A DNA stretch of 64,000 nt from Burkholderiales bacterium PBB2 (GCA_002255955.1 NKIM01000005.1:117119-181118); one strand, 5' to 3'; counted from the stretch's first letter, positions 1 through 8,768 are shown. Program-made: numbers and translations. Notes: generated by a model not told the origin, from the letters alone.

Positions 1-304
1 CGATCTCGGGCTTGCAATGCACCTTGATCAAGGTGAAAGGCCGCGTGGTGCAGGCGCTGTGCTTGAACACCATGCCCGCGAAGGCACCGCCAAACACCGC
101 ATCCTGCTGCAGCGCGTGCTCAAACGCCGCCAGGGCGGCAGCCGGCGCAGCAATCGCGCCGCTGATGCCCTCGGCCGCGACCAGGATGTTGCCGCCGATG
201 CCGGTCTCGGGCCCGCTCAGTTCGCGCAGCCGCGTGGCCACCGCTTCCGGCTCGGCCAGAGCCACGAAGCGATAGAAGGAGGAATGGACATGCGACTCGC
301 TCAT
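1..304 (-). CDS. trhO: tRNA uridine(34) hydroxylase TrhO, N-terminal part (truncated by window edge)
   Basis: About 101 residues are visible, starting MSESHVHSSFYRFVALAE and running off the left edge. Segments such as LVAAEGISGAIA and FTLIKVHCKPEI match the N-terminal domain of the rhodanese-like TrhO (YceA/UPF0176) family, which hydroxylates uridine 34 in the wobble position of certain tRNAs. The rhodanese domain with its catalytic cysteine would lie outside the window, so it cannot be checked. The gene begins 12 bp after the stop of the cysteine desulfurase fusion on the same strand, so the two are probably co-transcribed. That pairs a tRNA-modifying rhodanese-fold enzyme with a persulfide-generating enzyme. 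Family assignment is fairly sure; activity is inferred from the family. Confidence 0.8.
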   Translation of the reverse strand, partial: MSESHVHSSFYRFVALAEPEAVATRLRELSGPETGIGGNILVAAEGISGAIAAPAAALAAFEHALQQDAVFGGAFAGMVFKHSACTTRPFTLIKVHCKPEI

Positions 305-316
305 GGGCACCCGAGC

Positions 317-2395
317 TCAGACCAGCAGAGCCGGGTCGGCCGCCGCGGCGCGCACCGGCACATCGGGCAAGAGGGCCAGGCCGCCGCTGAGCGTCCAGGC
401 CTGGCTGTGGCCGAGGCGGGCCAGGGCCTGCGCCGCCTGGCGGCTGCGGTTGCCACTGCGGCAGAAGAACAACAAGGGGCGCTGCTCGGCCAGCCAGCCG
501 GGAATGGCATTGAGAAAGCGGGACAAGGGCATGGCCTGCAAAGCCACTCCGGCCAGCTCGGGCGTCTGGCTCAGGAACTGCTCGTAGGGCTCGCGCACAT
601 CGATCAGCAGCGCATCCGGATGGGCGTCGACAAACTGCTGCAGCTGCGTGCCCGAGAGCTGCAGCAGCGGGGCTGCCACGGCCTCGCCGCGCTCCAGGGC
701 CAGGTTGCTGGCCAGCAGCTGGGCATCGTCGCTGGGCGGTGCGATCAGGGTCTGCGCACCGATCTGCTCGCCCAAGGCCTGGGCGTGCTGCGGCGCCACA
801 AAGGCCAGGCAGCAGGCTTGGCCCTGGCCACCTTCGCTGAGCAGCAAGGCCTGACCCCCGCCCTCCAGCAGCTGGCGGCGCAAACGCTTGGCGCCCAGCT
901 CCAGCTCCGTCTGCGTCAAGGGCCAGCCCAGCGCATCGACCTCCGCCGATGCGGCGAGCAGATCGGGCAGCTCGGCCGCCAGCAAGGCCCGCGCCTCACC
1001 GTGGGCAGCCGCGCCATGGCTGCTGAGCACAGCGACCACGGGGTAGTTTTGACAGCGCAGCACCTGGGCCAAACGGCTGACCTGCTCGGGCTGCGGGTCG
1101 ATCAGCACGCAGCGCTGCGAGGCCGCATCGGCCAGCACATAGCAGCACGCACCTTCCAGCATGAAGCGGCTCAGACCCTCGCCCACGGTGGGTTGGTTGT
1201 CCGCGGGGCTCATGCAGTTGCGGCGCAGCGATTCACCGCAGGCCTCGATGCGGGCACAGGCCTCGGCGATGAAAGCCTCGTCCACGGCCGGGCCGATGGA
1301 CAGGCGCACGGCGCCGGCGGCTTGCCAATCGGGCAGGCCCATGGCTTGCAGCACAAAGCTCGGTGCGGCCTTGGCCGCGCTGCAGGCCGAACCGCCGCTG
1401 ACGCGCACATCGGCCGCGTCGAACAGGTCCTGCAGCAGGCGCGAGCTCAGGCCCGGCACCGAGAAATTGAGGGTGGTGGGCAGGCTCTGCGCCAGCGGCG
1501 CGTTGTAGACCAGGCCCGGGAAGGCCTGCTCCAGCGCGGCCGCCAGGCGGGCGCGGAAGCCGCTCATCTCGGCATGGCTGCGGAAGGTCTTGCCCTCTTT
1601 GTCTTCCAGCGCTTCCAGCACCGCACCCAGGGCGGCGATGCCGGACATGTTCTCGGTGCCCGAACGAAGCGCCCCCTCCTGGCCGCCGCCAGCCATCAGC
1701 GGCGTGAAGGGCGCACCGGCGCGCACATAGAGCAGGCCGATGCCCTTGGGCGCATACAGCTTGTGGCCGGAGAAGGGTGCGTAATCGATGCGGCTTTGGC
1801 TCAGGCGCAGGGACAGCTTGCCCAGGGCCTGCACGCCGTCCACCATCCAGAATGCGCTGCTGCCACTGGCATTGAGGGCGGCCTCGATGCCGGTCAGATC
1901 GCTGATGACGCCGGTTTCATTGTTGGCGGCCATGGTGCAAACCAGGCCGGCCTCGGGCGCCTCACGCTGCAAGAACTCCAGATCATGGCGGCCCTGCGTG
2001 TCCACCGGGATGGCGCGGATCGCCAGGTTCAAGCCCAGCACGGCGTTCCAGTGCTTGAGTGCCTCGGGCACGGCCTTGTGTTCGGTGGCGCCGTAGAGCA
2101 GCTGGCTGCCGATGGCCTGGCCGGCTTCGCGGCGTGCGCGCAGGGCGTGCAGGGCGGACAGCACGGCCGTCTGGATGCCTTCGGTCGCGCCGCTGACAAA
2201 GAGCAGCTGGCCGGCGCCGGTGTCCAGCAGGCGCTGAGCGCGGGCACGCACGCCATCGATCAGGGCACGTGCCTTGAGGCCGGTGCTGTGCACGCTGCTG
2301 GGGTTGCCGTAGTCCTCCACCATGGCCTGGATGGCCGCCGCCTTGGCCTGCGGCAACACGGGCGTGGTGGCATTGGCGTCGAGATAGATTTCCAT
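317..2395 (-). CDS. Cysteine desulfurase fused to a degenerate MBL-like domain and a rhodanese domain
   Basis: The protein has 692 residues. Residues 1 to about 385 are a class V aminotransferase of the NifS/IscS type: His106 in ATEHKA, the PLP lysine Lys212 in SGHKLYAPKG, and the persulfide-carrying Cys338 in SGGSACSA. The C-terminal portion from about 585 is a rhodanese domain with its loop CRSGNRS, catalytic Cys645. Between them lie about 200 residues resembling a metallo-beta-lactamase/persulfide dioxygenase fold, but the metal motif HxHxDH is reduced to SSHGAAAHGEA. I infer sulfur transfer within one chain, from cysteine through the desulfurase persulfide to the rhodanese cysteine. A stand-alone IscS is about 400 residues, so this is not the housekeeping enzyme. 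It is followed 12 bp later by trhO. No isc or suf neighbours are visible. Confidence 0.88.
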   Translation of the reverse strand: MEIYLDANATTPVLPQAKAAAIQAMVEDYGNPSSVHSTGLKARALIDGVRARAQRLLDTGAGQLLFVSGATEGIQTAVLSALHALRARREAGQAIGSQLLYGATEHKAVPEALKHWNAVLGLNLAIRAIPVDTQGRHDLEFLQREAPEAGLVCTMAANNETGVISDLTGIEAALNASGSSAFWMVDGVQALGKLSLRLSQSRIDYAPFSGHKLYAPKGIGLLYVRAGAPFTPLMAGGGQEGALRSGTENMSGIAALGAVLEALEDKEGKTFRSHAEMSGFRARLAAALEQAFPGLVYNAPLAQSLPTTLNFSVPGLSSRLLQDLFDAADVRVSGGSACSAAKAAPSFVLQAMGLPDWQAAGAVRLSIGPAVDEAFIAEACARIEACGESLRRNCMSPADNQPTVGEGLSRFMLEGACCYVLADAASQRCVLIDPQPEQVSRLAQVLRCQNYPVVAVLSSHGAAAHGEARALLAAELPDLLAASAEVDALGWPLTQTELELGAKRLRRQLLEGGGQALLLSEGGQGQACCLAFVAPQHAQALGEQIGAQTLIAPPSDDAQLLASNLALERGEAVAAPLLQLSGTQLQQFVDAHPDALLIDVREPYEQFLSQTPELAGVALQAMPLSRFLNAIPGWLAEQRPLLFFCRSGNRSRQAAQALARLGHSQAWTLSGGLALLPDVPVRAAAADPALLV

Positions 2396-2680
2396 GGCGA
2401 AGAACTGGCTGGGCAGGCAAAACAGGCGCGTGGCGCGAAGCCGCCATGGTACCCGGCCGCCCGCGCCGCACCTATACTGCGGCCCCGGGTCGGCAGCACA
2501 CCCAGGCCTTGCCGCGCGGCATCCCCGCGAGCTAAACCTGCCATTGGCACCAGAAGCACAGACCCAGGCCCGTGATCATCCTCACCCCTGCGTGCGCTCG
2601 TCTGGAAGTCGGCAAGCACCAGCACTGTTCAGCCTGAAGCCGAGCAGCTCATGCGCGCGCGCTGTGGAGACTTTCACGCC

Positions 2681-3328
2681 ATGACCCGTCTTGCCATTCC
2701 TTTCCATGCCGAGGACATCTCGGCCCTGGCCAAATCCCTGCGCCAACAGCTGGACAGCCATCTGTCCAGCACGCCACAGGCACCCTCGCATCTGAGCCTG
2801 CTCAATATGCTGGCGCGCGCCGCCGGCCATCGCAATTTGCAGGCCTTGCGCGCGCAGGCCGCCCTCCAGCCCGTGCCGCTCGCCGCAGCAGTGCCTCCTT
2901 CCGAGCCGATCGCACCGGCCCGCGGCCCGCGCCATCCGGGCCTGAGCGAGCTGGCCGACCGCGCGCTGCGCCAGTTCGACGAGCAAGGGCGCCTGGCCCG
3001 CTGGCCCAGCCGGCACCAGGTCCAGCGCCTGGCCATCTGGGGTTTGTGGCTGCATTTCGACAGCCGACGCATCTACACCGAGGGCGAAGTCAACGCCTTG
3101 CTCCAAGCGCAGCACTGCTTCGGTGACCACTGCACCCTGCGCCGCGAACTGGTGGAGATGAAGCTGCTGAGCCGCGAAGACGGCGGCCGCCGCTACCAGC
3201 GCCAGAACCCGCAGCCCAGCGAAGAGCTGCTGCCCCTGCTTCAGGAACTGCGCCGCCGGCACCGGCTCCATGCGGGCCGGCGCCGCCCGCCCGCGGAGGC
3301 GGCGGACGCTCAGGCAATCGCCGGGTAG
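2681..3328 (+). CDS. DUF2087 domain-containing protein
   Basis: A predicted cytoplasmic protein of 215 residues. The C-terminal half (about 105-190) carries the DUF2087 pattern: RIYTEGEVNALL, then a histidine and an aspartate in CFGDHCTLRREL, then LLSREDGGRRY. This domain resembles a winged-helix nucleic-acid-binding module and occurs in some transcriptional regulators. The N-terminal 60 residues contain SLLNMLARAAGHRNLQALRA, a helical motif seen in other small DUF proteins. I chose the ATG at 2681 because a GGAG lies about 11 bases upstream; an in-frame ATG at 2651 has no such site. It is divergent from the cysteine desulfurase and convergent with map. The function is unknown; a DNA-binding role is only inferred. 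Confidence 0.72.
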   Translation: MTRLAIPFHAEDISALAKSLRQQLDSHLSSTPQAPSHLSLLNMLARAAGHRNLQALRAQAALQPVPLAAAVPPSEPIAPARGPRHPGLSELADRALRQFDEQGRLARWPSRHQVQRLAIWGLWLHFDSRRIYTEGEVNALLQAQHCFGDHCTLRRELVEMKLLSREDGGRRYQRQNPQPSEELLPLLQELRRRHRLHAGRRRPPAEAADAQAIAG

Positions 3329-4104
3329 TCGCCCGTGCCCTCAGGCCAGGCGGTCAGCAGATCGAAGCCGGTCTCGGTGACCAGCACCATATGCTCCCAC
3401 TGCGCCGACAGCGAGCGATCCTGCGTGACCACGGTCCAGCCATCCGAGAGCTCTTTCACGCCGCGCTTGCCGGCGTTGATCATGGGCTCGATGGTGAAGA
3501 TCATGCCGGCCTGCAGCGTCAAGCCCTCGCCGGGCTTGCCGAAGTGGTTGACGTGAGGCTGGTCGTGATAGATGTCGCCGATGCCATGGCCGCCGTACTC
3601 GCGCACCACGCTGTAACCGGCCTGGTGGGCCACGCTCTGGATGGCGTGGCCGACATCGCCGAGGGTGGCACCGGGCCGCACCTTGCGGATGCCGGCGCGC
3701 ATGGCCTCGTAGGTCACCTGCACCAGGCGGCGCGCGGCCGGCTTGGGGTGGCCGACGAAATACATGCGGCTGGTGTCGCCGAACCAGCCGTCCTTGATCA
3801 GGGCCACGTCGAGGTTGACGATGTCGCCCTCTTTGAGGATCTTGGTCGGCGAAGGGATGCCGTGGCAGACCACCTCGTTGACCGAGCTGCACAGGGTCTT
3901 GGGGTAGCCGTGATAGCCGATATTGGCCGGGGTGACGCGCAACTCGTCGACGATGTACTCGCGGCAGATGCGGTCCAGCTCGTCGGTGCTGACGCCCGGC
4001 TGCACATGGGGCGTGATCATCTGCAACACCTGGGCGGCCAGGCGGCCGGACTCGCGCGCCTTGGCAATCTCTTCCGCCGTGCGGATCTTGACGCGGCCGT
4101 TCAT
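3310..4104 (-). CDS. map: Methionine aminopeptidase type I
   Basis: A cytoplasmic enzyme of 264 residues that removes the initiator methionine from nascent proteins. The five metal ligands of the family are visible in order: Asp in NLDVALI, Asp in FGDTSRM, His in YGGHGIG, Glu in IEPMIN and Glu in WEHMVLV. The length fits type I enzymes. The ATG lies inside the stop codon of the upstream ParD-like gene (ATGA overlap), so the two are translationally coupled. I rejected the longer open frame to 4296 because it runs through that gene. The last 19 bases overlap the 3' end of the convergent DUF2087 gene. Many bacteria carry a second map near rpsB, so this may be an extra copy; that cannot be judged here. 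Confidence 0.93.
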   Translation of the reverse strand: MNGRVKIRTAEEIAKARESGRLAAQVLQMITPHVQPGVSTDELDRICREYIVDELRVTPANIGYHGYPKTLCSSVNEVVCHGIPSPTKILKEGDIVNLDVALIKDGWFGDTSRMYFVGHPKPAARRLVQVTYEAMRAGIRKVRPGATLGDVGHAIQSVAHQAGYSVVREYGGHGIGDIYHDQPHVNHFGKPGEGLTLQAGMIFTIEPMINAGKRGVKELSDGWTVVTQDRSLSAQWEHMVLVTETGFDLLTAWPEGTGDYPAIA

Positions 4105-4388
4105 TGCATGCCCTTGCTGTGATGACCGGCCGATCGTGCCCCGCGAGGCGCGGCCGCCGGTGCTGCCTCCAACTGGCCGGCGGCGGCGCTGGCCAGGTCC
4201 AGGCCACCGGCCTGCTCGGCGCGGATCAGCAGACGGCAGATCTCGCGGTGGTCGAGGTCCGGGTAGAGCTCGGACAGCAGGCCGATGCGCATCCAATGCT
4301 CGGCCTGGGCGTTGATGGAGCGCGACAAAGCCTGGCTGGCAATGCGCAGGCTCTCATGCATCGGATCTGAAATTTTGACGATTCCCAT
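4101..4388 (-). CDS. ParD-like family protein
   Basis: A small protein of 95 residues. The N-terminal 45 residues, beginning MGIVKISDPMHESLR and continuing through SRSINAQAEHWMRIG, match the ParD_like family, which resembles ribbon-helix-helix antitoxins. No toxin gene is adjacent: the partner frame downstream is map, with which it shares an ATGA stop-start overlap. The C-terminal 30 residues are alanine-rich and probably disordered. Upstream lies a 14-bp perfect palindrome at 4405-4418, a reasonable site for autoregulation by a ribbon-helix-helix dimer. Family membership is clear; a true antitoxin role is doubtful without a toxin. Confidence 0.8.
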   Translation of the reverse strand: MGIVKISDPMHESLRIASQALSRSINAQAEHWMRIGLLSELYPDLDHREICRLLIRAEQAGGLDLASAAAGQLEAAPAAAPRGARSAGHHSKGMQ

Positions 4389-4404
4389 GCCGACATTTTA
4401 TGCG

Positions 4405-4418
4405 AAACGTATACGTTT
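4405..4418. promoter_or_regulatory. 14-bp perfect palindrome between ParD-like gene and psd
   Basis: AAACGTATACGTTT is a perfect palindrome, 17 bases upstream of the ParD-like start and 90 bases upstream of psd, in a short AT-rich segment. Promoter-like hexamers are close on both strands: TATAGA on the plus strand, and TAAAAT on the minus strand. It could be the operator of the ParD-like protein and control both divergent genes. This is inference from position and symmetry. Confidence 0.5.
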
Positions 4419-4507
4419 TGTATAGACCGGCACACCCAGTTGCCACCCGCTTCGCAGCAGACCCGCTCGCTACAATCGGCCGCCTTTCTTTCTCACCGGA
4501 ATCCTTG

Positions 4508-5374
4508 ATGGCCCTGTCCGAACGCCACGCCGTGCTGCTGCAACACCTGCTGCCCAAGCAGGCACTGACACGCTTTGCCGGCTGGGTCGCCGGCGCACGC
4601 ATGGGCGGGCTGACCACGGCCATCATCCGGCGCTTCGTGGCGCGCTACCAAGTCAATATGGCCGAGGCGGCCAACCCCGACATCGCTGCCTATCCGACAT
4701 TCAACGAGTTCTTCACCCGAGCGCTCAAACCCGGCGCCCGCCCCCTGGCCGACGCGCCCCTGATCTGCCCGGTGGACGGCGCGATCAGCCAGTTCGGCCG
4801 CATCCAGGGTGAGCAGATCTTCCAGGCCAAGGGCCATGACTTCAGCTGCACCGCCCTGGTCGGCGGCGACGCCAGCCTGGCCGCCCAGTTCCGCGACGGC
4901 CACTTTGCCAACATCTACCTCAGCCCCAAGGACTACCACCGCATCCACATGCCCTGTGATGGCCGCCTGACGCGCATGATCCATGTGCCCGGCGATCTGT
5001 TCTCGGTCAACCCGGTCACAGCCCGCGGCGTGCCGGGCCTGTTCGCCCGCAACGAGCGCGTGGTCTGCGTCTTTGAAGGCGAGCAAGGCCCTTGGGTGAT
5101 GGTGCTGGTCGGCGCGACCATCGTCGGCAGCATGGCCACCAGCTGGCACGGCGTGGTCAACCCGCCGCGCCCGGGCGCCGTGCGCGAATGGAGTTATGCC
5201 CCCGGCCAGGTCAGCCTGAACAAGGGCGATGAGCTGGGCCGCTTCCTGCTCGGCTCCACCGTGGTGATGCTGTTCCCAGCCAGCCAGGGCCTGCAGTTCA
5301 ACCCGGCCTGGCAAGGCGAAAGCCTGGGCCAGCGCGGCAGCGCGGTGCGGCTGGGTGAGGTGATGGCGCGCTGA
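4508..5374 (+). CDS. psd: Phosphatidylserine decarboxylase proenzyme
   Basis: A protein of 288 residues that converts phosphatidylserine to phosphatidylethanolamine at the inner membrane. The self-cleavage site is visible as LGST in RFLLGSTVVMLFP, where the serine becomes the pyruvoyl group of the alpha chain. Also present are the conserved segments YPTFNEFFTR, CPVDGAISQFG and DYHRIHMP. The ATG at 4508 gives the normal family length; the frame stays open upstream to 4400 but lacks a start signal there. It is divergent from the ParD-like/map pair and followed by a long gene-poor stretch. Constitutive housekeeping function is expected. Confidence 0.95.
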   Translation: MALSERHAVLLQHLLPKQALTRFAGWVAGARMGGLTTAIIRRFVARYQVNMAEAANPDIAAYPTFNEFFTRALKPGARPLADAPLICPVDGAISQFGRIQGEQIFQAKGHDFSCTALVGGDASLAAQFRDGHFANIYLSPKDYHRIHMPCDGRLTRMIHVPGDLFSVNPVTARGVPGLFARNERVVCVFEGEQGPWVMVLVGATIVGSMATSWHGVVNPPRPGAVREWSYAPGQVSLNKGDELGRFLLGSTVVMLFPASQGLQFNPAWQGESLGQRGSAVRLGEVMAR

Positions 5375-6308
5375 ACCTGTGCCAGTCCCGCCCTGACGCA
5401 GGTAGCGCGCACCTGCGCAAATTGCGACTCACCGATAACGTCGCTGATATTCGCCTATTGCTCTGACGATCAAGGACTTCGGATCCGGTCACATCTGCCG
5501 GTACGCGCGACTGCGTCACGCTCCTTACAAATCAAAACACCCTGTGAGTTTGCAGATCGCATGCCACAGATGACATGCCCGCATGTGTTCATCGCTGGTA
5601 CTGATGATCGAGACAAATTAGACCGGATGAGCCGAGCAAGCTCGGCGATGTTCAGCTCTTGGACGGTAGCCGAGGCTTGAACGACCCAGACGTGATCTTG
5701 GTCCAGGCCCCGAATAGTCACTGCAAGCATCAACGCCATGTCAGGTGCGCCAGTTTGGGCGATCCGGTGTGCAGCCTGCGCGCCTTAGGCCTGAAGTAAA
5801 ACGGACGAGGCTCAAAGCCAGGGACTTGCGGCACAACGCCTGAGCCTTCGACCACGAGGCCACTGAGGCGAGCCTTCCTGCGAGCTTGCAGTCAAAAACC
5901 CCAGGCCACATTGCCAGTCCTCGCAGGGTGTCCAACCCCGCTGCAAACTGCGTCTCACCAGAAACCTACCTGAGCAGTGACAAGAACCCTTGGCCTCGTG
6001 TCAACAGGTCCCAGATCGCCGTCCGCAAAAGCCAAAGCAACCATCGCAATTGGCATGACAGGCGTACGACGCTTCGCAATCGAGGCAAATGAGCTCAAAA
6101 AGAGCGTTCACGCCCCCACGCCTCAGAAATCGTCGAGTATTTCGAGACGAAACCGTCTGTTTAGATCGACCTCTGGGTGAATTTCCCCAAAAGCTGCATC
6201 CTCCCGGGTTAGCCCTGAAACAGGTCGATTCTGCACCGTTGAGAATCATCGTTATCAGTCACAACCAAGCGACCCAATCGACGGCCTCTTTGCAAAGCAC
6301 TGCTCCCG
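5375..6308. other. Gene-poor stretch of lower GC, no recognised gene
   Basis: In these 934 bases I see no convincing gene. Several short open frames exist: 5470-5739 and 5741-5935 on the minus strand, 5977-6180 on the plus strand and 6001-6249 on the minus strand. None has a ribosome binding site, a recognisable domain or the strong third-position G/C bias of the neighbours. The two minus frames at 5470-5935 abut each other and could be pieces of one frameshifted, decayed gene. The composition is visibly richer in A and T than the flanking genes. It may be a remnant of acquired DNA, but nothing identifies it. Confidence 0.5.
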
Positions 6309-6338
6309 ATGCACGTCGTTGATTCACGCTCCAAGACC

Positions 6339-7535
6339 ATGACGCACCTCTCGCAGATCCGATTCTCTGGCTTGCTATCGCGCGTTGCGAAAGCGCGACC
6401 ATTTCTCGGCCTGATCGCGCTCGGTGTTGGATTGCTGTGTGGCAACCAAGCCAGTGCGCAGAGCTACACAAGCTTGCGGCTGAGCGAGCAGAACAACGAG
6501 CTCTACTACGCATTGAACAACATCGGTCAGCTCGCAGGGAGTCGTGTCGACAACTTCAACAACACCTACGCCCTCATCACCGGTCCCAACGGACAAGGCC
6601 CCAACACCCTCATCATGATGCAGGGCAGCGTTTTGGGCAGTGCCATCAACGCTCACGGTCAATTGGTGGGAATGGTTGATGTAGGCGGCACCGGCCTCGA
6701 CTTGCAAGCCTTTGTCACCGGCCCCCAAGGGGAAAATCCTCAACTCCTCGGCGGCTTGGGCGGAGACATCACCTCTCCGCTCGGGATCAATCGCGCCGGC
6801 CTCGTCGTGGGCCGGGCGCGTGACAGCGACAACAAGTTTCAGGCGGTCCAGTGGCTGCCCAACAGCTCAAGCGCAGAACGACTGGCCACCTTGGGCGGCA
6901 GCACCAGCGCGGCTCAGGCCGTCAACGACCAATGGCTGATCGTCGGCACGTCTGGACGAAGCGATGGCAGCAACCACGCGGTGATCTGGGGTTTGAACGG
7001 GGCGGCCATTACCGACCTCGGCACCCTTGGCGGACGCAACAGCTCCGCTCTGGGCATCAACACCTGGGCACAAGTCGTCGGCGGCTCTCGAGTCGCCGAT
7101 GGCAGCCTTCACGCCTACATCACCGCCCCTGGGGCGGTGGGCATGACAGACCTGGGTACGCTGGGTTGGGCCCACAGCCGCGCGTCCTACATCAACGATT
7201 CGGGCGTGGTGGCAGGCACACTCATGACGGGAACCGATGCGGCTTCGTATCTTGACAGCCATGTCTTCATCACCGGCCCCAACGGCCTGGGTATGGTGGA
7301 TCTGAACAGCCTGGTCAGCGTGGGCGAAGGGCTGTACCTGAACGATGTCTGGGGCTTGAACGATGCCGGCCAACTGCTGGTCAGCGACCAGAATGGCCTG
7401 GGCTATCTGCTCACGCCCGTGCCCGAAGCCGCCAGTTCGGCCATGCTGCTGGCCGGCCTGCTGATGCTGGCCCTGCTGGCACGCCAGCGCCGCGGCTACA
7501 ACCGGGCAAGGTCCCTCAAGTCGATGCAGGCTTGA
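6339..7535 (+). CDS. Secreted HAF-repeat protein with PEP-CTERM-like C-terminus
   Basis: A protein of 398 residues from the ATG at 6339 (408 from 6309; neither start has a clear ribosome site). A signal peptide ends near CGNQASAQS. The body consists of repeats of about 45-50 residues of the HAF type, for example ITDLGTLGGRNSSALGIN followed by QVVGGSR, which suggests a beta-propeller-like extracellular protein. The C-terminus has VPEAASSAMLLAGLLMLAL and then ARQRR: a PEP-CTERM-like sorting signal with VPEA in place of VPEP, a hydrophobic helix and basic residues. An extra 16-residue tail follows. It is probably processed by an exosortase and exported; no exosortase gene is in the window. The gene is less GC-rich than its neighbours and follows a gene-poor stretch, so it may be acquired. 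Confidence 0.7.
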   Translation: MTHLSQIRFSGLLSRVAKARPFLGLIALGVGLLCGNQASAQSYTSLRLSEQNNELYYALNNIGQLAGSRVDNFNNTYALITGPNGQGPNTLIMMQGSVLGSAINAHGQLVGMVDVGGTGLDLQAFVTGPQGENPQLLGGLGGDITSPLGINRAGLVVGRARDSDNKFQAVQWLPNSSSAERLATLGGSTSAAQAVNDQWLIVGTSGRSDGSNHAVIWGLNGAAITDLGTLGGRNSSALGINTWAQVVGGSRVADGSLHAYITAPGAVGMTDLGTLGWAHSRASYINDSGVVAGTLMTGTDAASYLDSHVFITGPNGLGMVDLNSLVSVGEGLYLNDVWGLNDAGQLLVSDQNGLGYLLTPVPEAASSAMLLAGLLMLALLARQRRGYNRARSLKSMQA

Positions 7536-7563
7536 GCGGCGCGGGCCACGCGAGCGGCGGCGT

Positions 7564-8514
7564 CTAGATGAGCTCGATCAAGGCACGCAAGGCCGGGCTG
7601 GTCTGAAGCCGGCCGGGGTAATAGAGCGCGAAGCCTGTGCCCGGCGGGCACCAGCCGGCCAGCAGTTCGATCAGCTGGGCGTTGTGCAGCAAGGGTGCAG
7701 CTGCCAGTTCGTAGACATAAGCCACACCGGCCCCGTCCAGCGCCGCTTGCAGGGCCACGGCCTGGTCGTCGACGGTCAGCGGGCCCGGCACGTCGAGATC
7801 GGTCGTCAGGTCCGCTCGCGCGCAAGCAGGGCCAGCGCAGCGACAGCCGCCCGCGTGTTCAAGAAAGCTCCAGCGAAACAAGCCGCCACTGGCGAAGCGC
7901 TGGCGCACGCAGGGCAGGGCGAGCAGGTCCTGCGGCTGCTGCGGTGCTGGGTGGCGTTGCAAGAACTCAGGTGAGGCCACCGCGATGAAACGCTGCGCAC
8001 CCCCGAGTGGCACCGCCACCATATCGGCCGGCAAGCGTTCGGCAAATCGCACGCCGGCATCAAAGCCCTGCTCGACGATGTCGACCAGGCCATCCTGGGT
8101 GCAGAGCTCCACCTGCACCTGCGGGTGGGCTGCGACATAACGCGCCAACAAAGGGGTCATCAAGAGCCGCGCCGCGCTGCGCGGCACGCTGAGACGCAGG
8201 CTGCCGGACACCCGCCCGCTCAGCTGCACCACGCTGTCCAGGGCCCGCTCCAGGCTGCGCATGGCGGGCAAGGCGCCGGCCAGCAGGCGCTCGCCGGCCG
8301 CAGTCAGCGCCACGCTGCGGGTGCTGCGGTTGAGCAAGGCCACGCCCAGCTGGGCCTCCAAGCGACGCATGGCCTGGCTGACAGCAGAGGGCGAAAGACC
8401 CAGCTGCCGGGCCGCGCGGCGGTAGCTGCGCGCCTCGGCCACGGCGGCAAAGACACGCAGGGTTTGGAGTTCGGTTTCGCGAGGGAAGCTCTGCATCAAT
8501 CGGGGCGAGTCCAT
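7564..8514 (-). CDS. LysR-family transcriptional regulator
   Basis: A DNA-binding regulator of 316 residues from the ATG at 8514 (MDSPRLMQ); an ATG at 8496 is also possible. The winged helix-turn-helix occupies about residues 15-75, with FAAVAEARSYRRAARQLG and LSPSAVSQAMRRLEAQLG, followed by a periplasmic-binding-like effector domain from about 95 onward. It is divergent from the aldo/keto reductase gene 254 bp away, the usual arrangement in which a LysR protein controls its neighbour. The effector is unknown. Confidence 0.9.
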   Translation of the reverse strand: MDSPRLMQSFPRETELQTLRVFAAVAEARSYRRAARQLGLSPSAVSQAMRRLEAQLGVALLNRSTRSVALTAAGERLLAGALPAMRSLERALDSVVQLSGRVSGSLRLSVPRSAARLLMTPLLARYVAAHPQVQVELCTQDGLVDIVEQGFDAGVRFAERLPADMVAVPLGGAQRFIAVASPEFLQRHPAPQQPQDLLALPCVRQRFASGGLFRWSFLEHAGGCRCAGPACARADLTTDLDVPGPLTVDDQAVALQAALDGAGVAYVYELAAAPLLHNAQLIELLAGWCPPGTGFALYYPGRLQTSPALRALIELI

Positions 8515-8768
8515 GTGGTGCGGATCGGGATGGGCTGCAAGGCGCAGTTTGAAGCCAATAGCCCTGGCTATTGGCGAGAAGTGCAACACCGCAGGCCGCC
8601 CGAGACCGCGCTCTCAGGGGCCGGGCCGATGGATGAAGAGCTTCCCCAAACACCGCGCGATTGTGAAGCAGGGCTGCACAGCCCGTGCGGCCGGCGGCGG
8701 CTTGTGAAGGCCGGGGCCGGCCGCCACCATGCAGACCTCGATCCACCGCCCACCGGGAGTTCCACCGC

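Noticed and set aside
17..2575. Plus-strand open frame of 852 codons opposite the cysteine desulfurase
   Set aside because: It is a shadow of the GC-rich gene on the other strand: low-complexity Gln/Gly/Arg/His-rich protein, no domain, no start signal.
5977..6249. Short overlapping frames 5977-6180 (+) and 6001-6249 (-) as genes
   Set aside because: No ribosome site, no domain, mutually overlapping on opposite strands, and atypical codon use.
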